A program made the translations under genes and the position numbers. DNA of 64,000 nucleotides from a virus: positions 1 through 64,000 of IMG/VR virus record IMGVR_UViG_3300036716_000695; one strand, written 5' to 3'. The notes beneath the pieces are model-generated. The model ran no database searches, was not told the DNA's origin, and worked only from the letters and a program-made list of their open reading frames with translations. Positions 28,920 through 35,584 of the stretch are shown here, in pieces. The first letter of the stretch is position 1. Each line of letters begins with the position of its first letter.

Positions 28920-28922
28920 AAT

Positions 28923-28956
28923 AAAACCCCGGTGTAATTGCCGGGGTTTCTTTTTA
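28923..28956. terminator. Strong intrinsic terminator between convergent blocks
   Basis: AAACCCCGG (28924-28932) and CCGGGGTTT (28941-28949) form a perfect 9-bp stem around an 8-base loop, followed by a T-rich tail (28950-28955). It ends the plus-strand virion block. An A run on the left side (28923-28927) would also serve minus-strand transcripts of the nrd operon, whose last stop codon lies at 28954, so it may act in both directions. Confidence 0.9.
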
Positions 28957-29142
28957 TTCTGCATGATATAGTGAGTCTATAAAGATACGTCTTTCACGTT
29001 CATCCCTTATAGAATCTTGTTTGGTATAGATGATTGTGTCTTGACCATCTACGTACCAGTCTATCACGTTAGGGTCTTTATCCGGTTTATACTCCGATTT
29101 GCAACCTAGGCAAACCAAGAGTAATAACACACTAACCTTCAC
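28954..29142 (-). CDS. Small putative lipoprotein, end of nrd operon
   Basis: A 62-residue protein that starts inside the end of nrdA (11-base overlap), so it is translated with it. It has a short positive N-terminus, a hydrophobic core (VSVLLLLVCLG) and a cysteine at residue 14, the layout of a lipoprotein signal peptide, although the residue three before the cysteine is itself Cys rather than the usual Leu. The mature part is very charged (DKDPNVIDW, then Arg/Asp-rich). It may be a surface or periplasmic lipoprotein; an outer-membrane spanin is one possibility. Function unknown. Confidence 0.5.
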   Translation of the reverse strand: MKVSVLLLLVCLGCKSEYKPDKDPNVIDWYVDGQDTIIYTKQDSIRDERERRIFIDSLYHAE

Positions 29143-30757
29143 AACTAGAACACTCTAATATATTACGAGCAAAGTCTTGAGCACTACTCTTACTAAACTG
29201 ATAGTACAAAGTCTTTACACCTTCTTCCCAAGCATACATGTAAAGCTTATTAATATCTTTAGCTGATACTGACGGGTCAATCATTAAGTTTAATGACTGT
29301 GACTGGTCAATGTACTTTTGTCTTTGTGCTGCTTGAAGTACGAGCTCTTTTGGAGATATCTCAACAAAAGACTTGAACACTGCTTTAGTAGGGAAATCTA
29401 AGTGTTGCACACTACCATCTTTCTTTAGGATAGACTTCCAAGTCTTGTCTGTATTTAGACCATAGGTTTCAAGTTCCTCTTCTAAGAAGGGATTCTTGTA
29501 AATAGTCTTAGACTTAGCAAGATCCTTAATAAAGTAGTTAGACTTAATAGGCTCTATACCCATAGACACGGCACCGTGGATAAATGAACTAGACTTAGTA
29601 GGAGCAATAGCCATAAGAGTGGTGTTAGCATATCCTTCTCTAAGAGAAGTGTATCCATACTCATTATGCAATTCTCTAGAAGCAATCTCACTTCTATCTT
29701 TAAGTGTTCTAAAAATTTCACTGTTCAATCCTTTAGCTTGCAATGAGTCAAACTCAAGAAGCTTTGATTGAAACAAAGAGTGATATCCTAACACACCAAG
29801 ACCAATTGCTCTATGCTTCTCAGCAAAGTTAAACGCTCTCTTCATGCCCGGCATAGTCTCAGACTTAATAATGAATTCATCCATTACTGCATTTAAGAAA
29901 TACACATATGTTTCAATTGCATCAGTTTCTTTTATCTGGTCCCAATGTAATAGGTTAATAGAACCTAAGCAACATACAAAAGAATTATAACTATCAGTAG
30001 GAAGCTGGATCTCTGAACATAAATTAGATGCTGTGATATCCATTCCAAGTTCTTTATAAGGAGAATTGTTATTGGAGTTATCCTTAAACATAATATAAGG
30101 AAATCCAAACTCACTCCTGTTCTGAATGATCTTAGCCCATACTTTACGTTTAGCTTTATCTCCTTCCTTCATTTCATTCATCCATTGATCAGTAACTGTA
30201 ACACCATACTGTAAATTTTGTATAGGATTACCCTCTGTACCAATATCTAAGAACTCTAAGATATCCGCATGCTCAACTGGTAGGTATACTGCACAAGCAC
30301 CACGTCTGGCCTCAGACTGCTTGCAAACGTCCACTACAGTATCATATATCTTAGCGTAGTGCACTGGACCATCAGCAAAACCACCTGTAGATATTTCAGT
30401 TCCTCTTGCTCTAATGTTGCCAATAAAAGCACTTGTACCTCCGCCATATTTACTCATCATTCCAATTTCACGGCCTGCATTTAATATGCTATCTAAGTTA
30501 TCATCAACATTAGATCCGTAGCAGCTTATAGGTAAACCTTTTTGTTTACCAAAGTTAATCCATACAGGAGTAGACAAAGAGTAAAATCCTCTTGCCATAT
30601 AATCCTCAAACTTTTCTGCAAAGCCTTTTATATTCAAATACTTTTCTGCTTTAATAGCAATGTCTTTGATTCTTTGTTCAGGGCTTTCTGATATATACCC
30701 TCTTGATAAAAATGTGCGGCTGTCTTCATTCAGCCAGTAGTATTTATTATATTCCAT
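29132..30757 (-). CDS. nrdA: Class I ribonucleoside-diphosphate reductase, large (alpha) subunit, short form
   Basis: A 541-residue NrdA. It makes dNDPs from NDPs with the radical supplied by NrdB. Visible active-site parts: Cys79 in LPISCYG; NLCSE (Asn245, Cys247, Glu249); the second redox cysteine in FVCCLGSINL (Cys263); the tyrosine pair Y518-Y519 (KTLYYQ) of the radical path; and the C-terminal shuttle pair CSSC (536-539). Cellular NrdA proteins have about 750 residues; here the N-terminal ATP-cone is absent, so dATP feedback inhibition through that domain is not expected. It lies in an operon with nrdB, separated by one small membrane gene. Confidence in the enzyme family is very high; loss of allosteric control is inferred from the missing domain. 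Confidence 0.96.
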   Translation of the reverse strand: MEYNKYYWLNEDSRTFLSRGYISESPEQRIKDIAIKAEKYLNIKGFAEKFEDYMARGFYSLSTPVWINFGKQKGLPISCYGSNVDDNLDSILNAGREIGMMSKYGGGTSAFIGNIRARGTEISTGGFADGPVHYAKIYDTVVDVCKQSEARRGACAVYLPVEHADILEFLDIGTEGNPIQNLQYGVTVTDQWMNEMKEGDKAKRKVWAKIIQNRSEFGFPYIMFKDNSNNNSPYKELGMDITASNLCSEIQLPTDSYNSFVCCLGSINLLHWDQIKETDAIETYVYFLNAVMDEFIIKSETMPGMKRAFNFAEKHRAIGLGVLGYHSLFQSKLLEFDSLQAKGLNSEIFRTLKDRSEIASRELHNEYGYTSLREGYANTTLMAIAPTKSSSFIHGAVSMGIEPIKSNYFIKDLAKSKTIYKNPFLEEELETYGLNTDKTWKSILKKDGSVQHLDFPTKAVFKSFVEISPKELVLQAAQRQKYIDQSQSLNLMIDPSVSAKDINKLYMYAWEEGVKTLYYQFSKSSAQDFARNILECSSCEG

Positions 30758-30763
30758 ATTGTT

Positions 30764-30955
30764 TTAGTTTTTATTTCCGTTTTGTTTCCAATCAATCCAA
30801 AAGCCTATAGCCACCATTAAGTGTAAAAAAATAGACAGTGCATATTCATAAAAGTTATGCCAAGTAGCAAAATGCAAATGTACATGACCAATTATCCAAA
30901 AAGGTATAGCCATTTGCTGACTATACCATATAAGAAAAAATTTTATAAACTTCAT
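30764..30955 (-). CDS. Small membrane protein between nrdB and nrdA
   Basis: A 63-residue protein with two hydrophobic segments (FFLIWYSQQMAIPFWIIG and YALSIFLHLMVAIGFW), rich in Trp, His and Phe. It fits neatly in the operon: 19 bases after nrdB and 6 bases before nrdA. The histidines in and around the hydrophobic segments (GHVHLHFATWHNF) are unusual but not enough for a metal-binding claim. Not recognised; probably a phage inner-membrane protein unrelated to the reductase apart from shared transcription. Confidence 0.6.
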   Translation of the reverse strand: MKFIKFFLIWYSQQMAIPFWIIGHVHLHFATWHNFYEYALSIFLHLMVAIGFWIDWKQNGNKN

Positions 30956-30974
30956 CTCTCTTTGGTGTTAAAGG

Positions 30975-31955
30975 TTAAAAAAGATCATCTTCTGTAATAG
31001 ACTTACTTTTTTTATTATAATCAACACTCTTCTTATAAAAGAAATCTCCTTCTTTAGTGCCAGTAATTTCTATATCAAACCATTCTACTGCTTTCAATAT
31101 TTCCTGATTTACCTCAAAGATGGGCTTCATACCTATCTTATCTAAAGAGTTGTTGAATCTGTTTCTTATAAAATGTTGTATTGTTTCTTTAGGTAGAAAA
31201 CTAAGTTCTCCTTTCTCAAAGATCCAATCAAGTATACCACACTCTGCACTATAAGCTTTCATGCATGCAGAGTAGATCAAATCTTCAAATTCTTTATCAA
31301 ACCATTCTGGATTTTCTCTTTTGATTATATTAATAATCTCAGCACCAAAATTACCATGTATCTCCTCTTCTTTACTGGTGGCCTCAACAACATTAGATAT
31401 ACCTTTAAGTACATTCTTTTCTTTGTTAAAGCTCATCATAATTAAGAACTGACTAAATAGACTTACGTGCTCTATAAATAAAGAGAATAATAATACAGAC
31501 TTAGTATACATTTTATTGTCTCTAGAACGTGTACCATCTAGGTACTTTTTTAAGTACTTAAGTCTACCTTCTATTGCAGGCACTTCAACCACTGATTGAA
31601 ACTCTTTTTCTAAACCTAAGATTCTCAACAGTCTAGCATAAGCATCTTTGTGCCTAACTTCTGATTCAGCAAATGTAAATCCTACATCACCAATCTCAGT
31701 AATAGGCATTCTTTTATATAGATCACCCCAAAAAGTTTTTACATTAACTTCTATCTGGGCAATTGCTAACATAGTTTTTTTAATAACATCCCTTTCTGCT
31801 GATGTGATAGTTACTTTAAAATCTTGTATGTCTTCTGTAAAATTAAACTCAGTATCAATCCAATATGAATGTCTAATAGCATCTTTGTATGCTAGCAATT
31901 GAGGATACTCATAAGGTAATATGTTTTGTCTTGGTAAGAAAATGTTTTTATTCAT
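30975..31955 (-). CDS. nrdB: Class I ribonucleoside-diphosphate reductase, small (beta) subunit
   Basis: A 326-residue NrdB, the usual ferritin-like four-helix diiron protein. The metal and radical residues are in place: Glu69 (AIAQIEVNV), Glu99 and His102 in ESEVRHKDAY, with radical Tyr106 four residues after the histidine; Glu in LFIEHVSLF; and EEEIHGNFG with the last Glu and His ligands. The tyrosine at the expected position argues for a tyrosyl-radical (class Ia-like) enzyme. It ends in a short acidic tail (ITEDDLF) of the type that docks to NrdA. It is the first enzyme gene of the operon, preceded by a matching promoter at 32036-32068 and a terminator-like leader hairpin at 31976-32008. 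Confidence 0.96.
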   Translation of the reverse strand: MNKNIFLPRQNILPYEYPQLLAYKDAIRHSYWIDTEFNFTEDIQDFKVTITSAERDVIKKTMLAIAQIEVNVKTFWGDLYKRMPITEIGDVGFTFAESEVRHKDAYARLLRILGLEKEFQSVVEVPAIEGRLKYLKKYLDGTRSRDNKMYTKSVLLFSLFIEHVSLFSQFLIMMSFNKEKNVLKGISNVVEATSKEEEIHGNFGAEIINIIKRENPEWFDKEFEDLIYSACMKAYSAECGILDWIFEKGELSFLPKETIQHFIRNRFNNSLDKIGMKPIFEVNQEILKAVEWFDIEITGTKEGDFFYKKSVDYNKKSKSITEDDLF

Positions 31956-31975
31956 ATGATTATTTTTTAATGTGG

Positions 31976-32008
31976 AAAAAAAAACTGCATCCCTTTTGAG
32001 AGATACAG
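31976..32008 (-). terminator. Intrinsic terminator or attenuator in the nrdB leader
   Basis: On the minus strand CTGTATCTC pairs with GGGATGCAG (two G-U pairs) around a 6-base loop, followed at once by a run of nine T. It sits between the promoter at 32036-32068 and the nrdB start at 31955, so it either ends transcripts of the upstream small gene or attenuates nrd transcription. An upstream AGAG (just before the stem) could pair with CTCT inside the 5' arm and would compete with the terminator. Confidence 0.65.
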
Positions 32009-32035
32009 CTCTTGTTCAATTTAAGAAATATAACT

Positions 32036-32068
32036 GTAAATATAAAATTATTGAGTCATATTAGCAAA
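32036..32068 (-). promoter_or_regulatory. Promoter for nrdB operon (TTTG-N20-TATATTTAC)
   Basis: Read on the minus strand: TTTG at 32068-32065, exactly 20 bases, then TATATTTAC at 32044-32036. This is the same layout as the sites at 5641, 40959 and 57693 and fits the Bacteroidota -33/-7 consensus. It overlaps the 3' end of the 62-codon gene and would start the nrd transcript about 75 bases before nrdB. Confidence 0.6.
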
Positions 32069-32236
32069 AGAAATTGTGAAAAATATAAGACCAAACTCTA
32101 CTCCAAGTACTGGACGATAGATGTCATCTTCACATAAGACTTCACAGTTTACTATTTTAATGCCTAATAGTGTTTCTGTAGGAAGAAACTCTATAGCTAG
32201 TTTATTTTTAAAAATTAAAGGATTTACTTTTTTCAT
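32048..32236 (-). CDS. Small protein of unknown function upstream of nrdB
   Basis: A 62-residue protein (MKKVNPLIFKNKLAIEF...). It is composed of alternating hydrophobic and charged residues that would suit a small beta-sheet fold, with two cysteines (NCEVLCEDD) close together and no clear membrane helix. It is the first gene of the leftward block after the divergent promoter region at 32237-32293. Not recognised. It has its own upstream A-rich leader, and a terminator-like hairpin lies downstream, so it may be transcribed mostly as a single gene. Confidence 0.5.
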   Translation of the reverse strand: MKKVNPLIFKNKLAIEFLPTETLLGIKIVNCEVLCEDDIYRPVLGVEFGLIFFTISFANMTQ

Positions 32237-32293
32237 AAAATTAGAATTTGTATATTAAGTATATACCATTATTGCAAAGATATATATTTTATT
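32237..32293. promoter_or_regulatory. Divergent promoter region
   Basis: This 57-base gap separates leftward and rightward genes. TTTG occurs on both strands (32247-32250 plus, 32278-32275 minus), making a symmetrical TTTG...CAAA element. On the minus strand TTTG is followed after 20 bases by TATAC (a partial -7 match). On the plus strand TTTGTATATTAAGTATATA resembles the sequence upstream of 33057. Exact start points cannot be read from sequence. Confidence 0.4.
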
Positions 32294-32677
32294 ATGAGCC
32301 ATTGGAAAAAAATTAAGAATTTATTTTGGTACTCTGACAGTGAGCCAACTGAATTGCTTATATCTTTCTGCTATATATTGGCTCTTCCAGCATGTATGAT
32401 ACAAGAATTCAGCAACCCTAATATTATTTTTATAATAGGGGGTGTTCTCATAGGTTTATTTCAGTTGTGGTCAGTTTTATATAATGTAGTAACAAAAAAT
32501 TGTTTAAGTTATAGACTTCTTGCCACAAAGCTCTCATCAATATTAGCCGTTATAGTTGTAGTTAATCTATATATAGAAGGTGTAATGAGAGGAACCAATA
32601 TTGAGTGGATAATCATTATGCTTTTTGCTTTTTGGAATACAATAAGATTGTTTAAAGAAAAAATAGAAAGAGAATAA
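32294..32677 (+). CDS. Multi-pass membrane protein (127 aa)
   Basis: A 127-residue protein with three or four hydrophobic segments: LLISFCYILALPACMI, IIFIIGGVLIGLFQLW, ILAVIVVVNLYI and WIIIMLFAFW. It has a basic N-terminus (HWKKIKNLF) and a charged C-terminus (FKEKIERE). Its stop overlaps the start of the next gene (TAATG), so the two are translationally coupled. It opens the plus-strand central block, which includes a holin and a coiled-coil membrane protein, so a role in lysis or membrane modification is possible. Not recognised as a named family. Confidence 0.6.
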   Translation: MSHWKKIKNLFWYSDSEPTELLISFCYILALPACMIQEFSNPNIIFIIGGVLIGLFQLWSVLYNVVTKNCLSYRLLATKLSSILAVIVVVNLYIEGVMRGTNIEWIIIMLFAFWNTIRLFKEKIERE

Positions 32678-32988
32678 TGGATCCTGTAGTACAAATAGTT
32701 ATAACAATAATAGGGGTCTTAGGCTCTGGTGCAATCTGGAAATATCTTGAAGCAAGGTTAAGAGTGAATTCAGATGAAAAAAAATTAGAATTACAAAACA
32801 ATGATGGCGTGCAATATAGAGACGATTTAAAAAACAGAGTTAGAAACCTTGAGGCAATGCTAGCTAACTCAAGCAATGAGAAAGACACGCTTAGACAGCA
32901 AGTACTAGACTTAGTAGCTGAAGTTAATACATTAAGAGTTAAAGTTGAGTTTCTTGAAAAAGAGAACCAACGTTTAAAGAATAAGTAA
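32677..32988 (+). CDS. Membrane-anchored coiled-coil protein (inner-spanin-like architecture)
   Basis: A 103-residue protein with one N-terminal hydrophobic segment (VVQIVITIIGVLGSGAIW, about residues 4-21), followed by about 75 residues of heptad-rich helix (LRQQVLDLVAEVNTLRVKVEFL and on to the end, with a basic C-terminus). An N-terminal anchor plus periplasmic coiled coil is the layout of i-spanins and also of many small phage membrane proteins. The start codon overlaps the previous stop. No partner o-spanin is adjacent; the small lipoprotein at 28954-29142 is the only visible candidate. The function is inferred from architecture only. Confidence 0.55.
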   Translation: MDPVVQIVITIIGVLGSGAIWKYLEARLRVNSDEKKLELQNNDGVQYRDDLKNRVRNLEAMLANSSNEKDTLRQQVLDLVAEVNTLRVKVEFLEKENQRLKNK

Positions 32989-33018
32989 ACTTTAAATATT
33001 TGGAAAAGTTTCTTAAAT

Positions 33019-33053
33019 TTTGTATATTATAGTATATAGTAACTTAAATATTT
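33019..33053 (+). promoter_or_regulatory. Possible promoter for the small-gene/fibre block
   Basis: The 68-base gap before 33057 has TTTG (33019-33022) followed by TATATTATAGTATATA and, 22 bases on, TAAATATTT. The segment TTTGTATATTA-AGTATATA is nearly the same as upstream of 32294, and similar to that upstream of 58428. It could be a second promoter class used by plus-strand genes. Confidence 0.35.
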
Positions 33054-33056
33054 AAC

Positions 33057-33218
33057 ATGATAAAAAGATTTTTTTATTTAGTATGGACAAGCAGTCTCCA
33101 AGATATATGGAGATACTTGTGGTCTTTAACATCAATAGATGAGAAGACTGTTGCAGTTGTTAAAGAAACAAAGAAAAGAACCAAGGCTGTTAAAAAGGCT
33201 ATTAAAGGAAAAAAATAA
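33057..33218 (+). CDS. Small basic protein with N-terminal hydrophobic segment (53 aa)
   Basis: A 53-residue frame starting at ATG 33057 and ending at TAA 33216. The N-terminus is aromatic and hydrophobic (MIKRFFYLVWTSSLQDIWRY), the rest is a lysine-rich helix ending KKAIKGKK. It could be a peripheral or single-pass membrane peptide. It is the first gene after a promoter-like gap and is followed 1 base later by the next small gene. Not recognised. Support comes from position, AT-rich codon use like its neighbours and the clean spacing to the next ATG. Confidence 0.55.
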   Translation: MIKRFFYLVWTSSLQDIWRYLWSLTSIDEKTVAVVKETKKRTKAVKKAIKGKK

Positions 33219-33219
33219 C

Positions 33220-33366
33220 ATGGGTGATTGGACATTAGAAATAGCATTCCATTGGCCTCATAACAGATTAGCTCTGGGATGGGAAACTATAATGCCTGAT
33301 GAAGAGTACAATTATAGTACTATAAAAGTCTATTTATTATTTGTAACACTCACTTTAGATTTTTAA
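33220..33366 (+). CDS. Small unknown protein (48 aa)
   Basis: The frame from ATG 33220 gives 48 residues (MGDWTLEIAFHWPHNRLALG...). An upstream in-frame extension exists but would overlap the 53-codon gene, so the ATG one base after that stop is preferred. The peptide is rich in aromatic residues and ends in a hydrophobic stretch (YLLFVTLTLDF). No family recognised. Confidence 0.5.
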   Translation: MGDWTLEIAFHWPHNRLALGWETIMPDEEYNYSTIKVYLLFVTLTLDF

Positions 33367-33369
33367 ACT

Positions 33370-33597
33370 ATGAAAAAGATAAATGTAAAAACACAAAAGG
33401 GATTAGTTGCTTTAAAAAAGAAAGCTCCTGAAGTTGTTAAAGATATGGGTTATTTCAAATTAGGTGGTGGCACTCATAATACATTTAGTGGTTTACCTAA
33501 AAAACAAATTGGTGGTACATCTCCTGAGTTGATGCCAACAACAGAGAATAAAAACAATGCTGTAGATAGTATTAAGAAAAATTCTTTTGTAAGATAA
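33370..33597 (+). CDS. Small basic protein (75 aa)
   Basis: A 75-residue protein, basic at the N-terminus (KKINVKTQKG, ALKKKAPEVV), with a glycine-rich middle (LGGGTHNTFSGL). Its stop overlaps the ATG of the fibre-like gene at 33597 (TAATG), suggesting coupled translation. Similar short Gly-rich peptides beside virion genes in Bacteroidota phages are often minor virion parts; that is analogy only. Not recognised. Confidence 0.5.
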   Translation: MKKINVKTQKGLVALKKKAPEVVKDMGYFKLGGGTHNTFSGLPKKQIGGTSPELMPTTENKNNAVDSIKKNSFVR

Positions 33598-34523
33598 TGA
33601 ATATTTTAACTGACATATTAAGTTTATTTAAACGCAAGAAATTTGTTAAAGAAGCTAAAGCTAATGATGTATTAGTTTTAGGTCTTAATGAAGAACCTGA
33701 CATGACGGGTGTTGCATCTCCAATTCCTTATAAAAGTGTAAGGTTAATAAAGGTGAAAGATTTGGTTGTAAAAGGTGAAGCATGTGAATATAATAATGTA
33801 GTCAATGGTACAGGTACTAAACCTTCTTATGTATATAGAGATACTACAGAAGATCCATGCTCAGTTAATTTACGTTCAATTGCAGCTACTGGTAATTATA
33901 TTAGTGTATTAACAAATAATAATGAAATTGAAATTTCTACAACTGCTGAACCAAATAGAGCAGCAAATGTAGGTAGAGGAACTGGTGTATTTAGAGATAA
34001 AACAGGAGCTTTATTAAACTTCAAATCTCTTGTTGGTGGTGGTGATGTTACTATAAGTGACGATGGTGATACAATACAAATTACTTCAACCGGTGGTGGT
34101 GGTGGAGTAACTAGCATTATTGCAGGTGACGGTATCTCTGTTAATAGATCAACAGGTGATGTAACTGTAACAGCTACAACTGCTCCTCCAACTTTATATG
34201 CAGCCGGGTTAACACAATTTAATAATAATGCACCAACCTTGAATGTATTTGCTAATTCAATTAATAGAATTGTAACAGCTACATATGTAGATGTTGGTGT
34301 ATATCAATTTGAATTTAGTGTACCAGTTAATATTAATAGAACAGCAATAAAGTGTTCATTAACAGGACAATCTCATCCGTTTTTGTTTAACGTTTCTAAT
34401 CAAACATCAAACGGATTTAGAATATATACATATATTGTTGATGAGACAGGCGCAACTGTTCTTAAGGATGGTATATTATTTAAGACACCATTAGAAATTA
34501 TTGTTTACCCAGAAGAACCATAA
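33597..34523 (+). CDS. Fibre-like virion protein (308 aa)
   Basis: A 308-residue, beta-rich, Gly/Thr/Asn-rich protein. Its N-terminus (a short hydrophobic start, then FKRKK, then DVLVLG and a TGVASPIPY turn) resembles the start of the 1022-aa fibre protein at 35933, suggesting a shared attachment domain. The centre has a fibre-type glycine run (GGGGGVTSIIAGDGISVN) and TGDVTVTAT, typical of trimeric fibre shafts. The C-terminal 110 residues look like a compact beta domain that could be the tip. Probably a tail or head fibre or short adhesin acting in host recognition. Confidence 0.6.
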   Translation: MNILTDILSLFKRKKFVKEAKANDVLVLGLNEEPDMTGVASPIPYKSVRLIKVKDLVVKGEACEYNNVVNGTGTKPSYVYRDTTEDPCSVNLRSIAATGNYISVLTNNNEIEISTTAEPNRAANVGRGTGVFRDKTGALLNFKSLVGGGDVTISDDGDTIQITSTGGGGGVTSIIAGDGISVNRSTGDVTVTATTAPPTLYAAGLTQFNNNAPTLNVFANSINRIVTATYVDVGVYQFEFSVPVNINRTAIKCSLTGQSHPFLFNVSNQTSNGFRIYTYIVDETGATVLKDGILFKTPLEIIVYPEEP

Positions 34524-34526
34524 GCT

Positions 34527-35000
34527 ATGAGTGATAAAAAACCCAAAAAGAAGTTTAAAGATACTAAAGTAGGACAGTTCCTTACAAAGAAGGTTCCAAG
34601 TATATTAGGTATTGCAGGAGAATTACTTCCTGATGCAGGCGTTTTAGGTATGGTTAAATCTTTAATAGAAAAAGAACCAGCTTTATCTCCAGTAGATAAA
34701 GAGACTGCTTTAAAGTTATTAGAGCAAGATATGGTTGAAATGCAAGAAGTAAGCAAGCGTTGGGTCAGTGACATGAGTTCTGATTCTTGGCTTAGTAAAA
34801 ATACAAGACCAATGACTTTGATATTTTTAACTATATCAATGGTAATATTTATGTTGTTGGACAGTTCTGAAATTGACTTTAAGGTAGACTCAGTATGGGT
34901 AGACTTATTAAAGTCATTATTAATAACAGTCTATGTAGCTTACTTTGGTTCAAGGGGAGCTGAGAAATTTAAAACAATTAGTAATAAAAATAAAAATTAG
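34527..35000 (+). CDS. Holin-like protein, 3TM (GTA-type) family
   Basis: A 157-residue protein. The N-terminal 90 residues are soluble and charged (KKPKKKFKDTKVG, then a helical AGELLPDAG stretch). The C-terminal part has SWLSKNTRPMTLIFLTISM (first membrane segment) and LLKSLLITVYVAYFGSRGAE (last segment), the WLS-x-NxRP and YFGSRxxEK signatures of the 3TM holin family of gene-transfer agents and many phages. The role would be to permeabilise the inner membrane at lysis. It follows the fibre gene by 3 bases and precedes small virion-type genes. No canonical endolysin is adjacent. Confidence 0.75.
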   Translation: MSDKKPKKKFKDTKVGQFLTKKVPSILGIAGELLPDAGVLGMVKSLIEKEPALSPVDKETALKLLEQDMVEMQEVSKRWVSDMSSDSWLSKNTRPMTLIFLTISMVIFMLLDSSEIDFKVDSVWVDLLKSLLITVYVAYFGSRGAEKFKTISNKNKN

Positions 35001-35005
35001 AAATT

Positions 35006-35263
35006 ATGTCAAGAAGTAATAAAGTAGGACCCAAGTATGGTAATGGTGGTTCAACAATGCAAAGCACAGATAAATATACATATGGTGGTGGATTTACAAT
35101 GGGTGCTGGAGACGGAGATATGACTCCGGGTAAAGCAGGAATGAGAGCAATGGCCAAAGGTGGTGGCTTAATGGGCTTCATGGAAGGTGGAGATGTTACA
35201 CAACCAGGTTCAATGGACTACTACAAAATGGGTGGTGGCAAAGGTAAATGCTGCGGCAAATAA
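35006..35263 (+). CDS. Glycine/methionine-rich small protein ending in CCGK
   Basis: An 85-residue, low-complexity protein rich in Gly, Met, Asp and Lys (GGGFTMGAGDGDMTPG, AKGGGLMGFMEGGD) that ends GKGKCCGK. It has no membrane segment or known domain. It is the first of three neighbouring tiny genes whose products all end with a cysteine close to a terminal lysine. Gly-Met-rich short proteins of this kind are common beside structural genes in marine phages. Function unknown. Confidence 0.6.
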   Translation: MSRSNKVGPKYGNGGSTMQSTDKYTYGGGFTMGAGDGDMTPGKAGMRAMAKGGGLMGFMEGGDVTQPGSMDYYKMGGGKGKCCGK

Positions 35264-35287
35264 TAATTAACTTTTAAAAATATAACT

Positions 35288-35371
35288 ATGAAACAAGGAC
35301 AGCAATGTATATGTGGTGAAACACAAAACTCAGAAGGTTTATGTGACGGATCACATGCTTCATGTAAATAA
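35288..35371 (+). CDS. 27-residue CDGSH-like iron-sulfur mini-protein
   Basis: ATG at 35288 opens a 27-codon frame (MKQGQQCICGETQNSEGLCD, then GSHASCK). It contains C-x-C, then Thr, then CDGSH: the three-cysteine one-histidine 2Fe-2S ligand set of CDGSH (mitoNEET-like) proteins, with the spacing between C-x-C and CDGSH one residue longer than the family consensus. It sits alone between two other small genes with normal spacing (24 bases before, 7 after). It would be one of the smallest CDGSH peptides. Ligand pattern is seen directly; cluster binding is inferred. Confidence 0.6.
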   Translation: MKQGQQCICGETQNSEGLCDGSHASCK

Positions 35372-35378
35372 ACAAATT

Positions 35379-35576
35379 ATGGCAAAGACAAATAAAGTAG
35401 AAAATGGATATTTTGATCCAACCTCTATACCGGCAAAGATACAAGCAAAAAAGAATGCAACTGCTACAGCAACTAGAATGAGGTTGGCAGCACGTGGTTC
35501 TCAAGCAAAACAAGTATCTACTAGAGCAACAGAACCAGTACAATCAGAAGCTTTTAAAAAAGGATATTGTAAATAA
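35379..35576 (+). CDS. Small basic protein (65 aa)
   Basis: A 65-residue protein starting at ATG 35379, 7 bases after the CDGSH-like gene. A longer in-frame start upstream would run through that gene in another frame and is not preferred. It is rich in Ala, Lys, Thr and Gln (IQAKKNATATATRMRLAARG), basic, probably helical, and ends KKGYCK. No family recognised. The cysteine next to the C-terminal lysine parallels the two preceding genes. Confidence 0.6.
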   Translation: MAKTNKVENGYFDPTSIPAKIQAKKNATATATRMRLAARGSQAKQVSTRATEPVQSEAFKKGYCK

Positions 35577-35584
35577 ATTATAAA

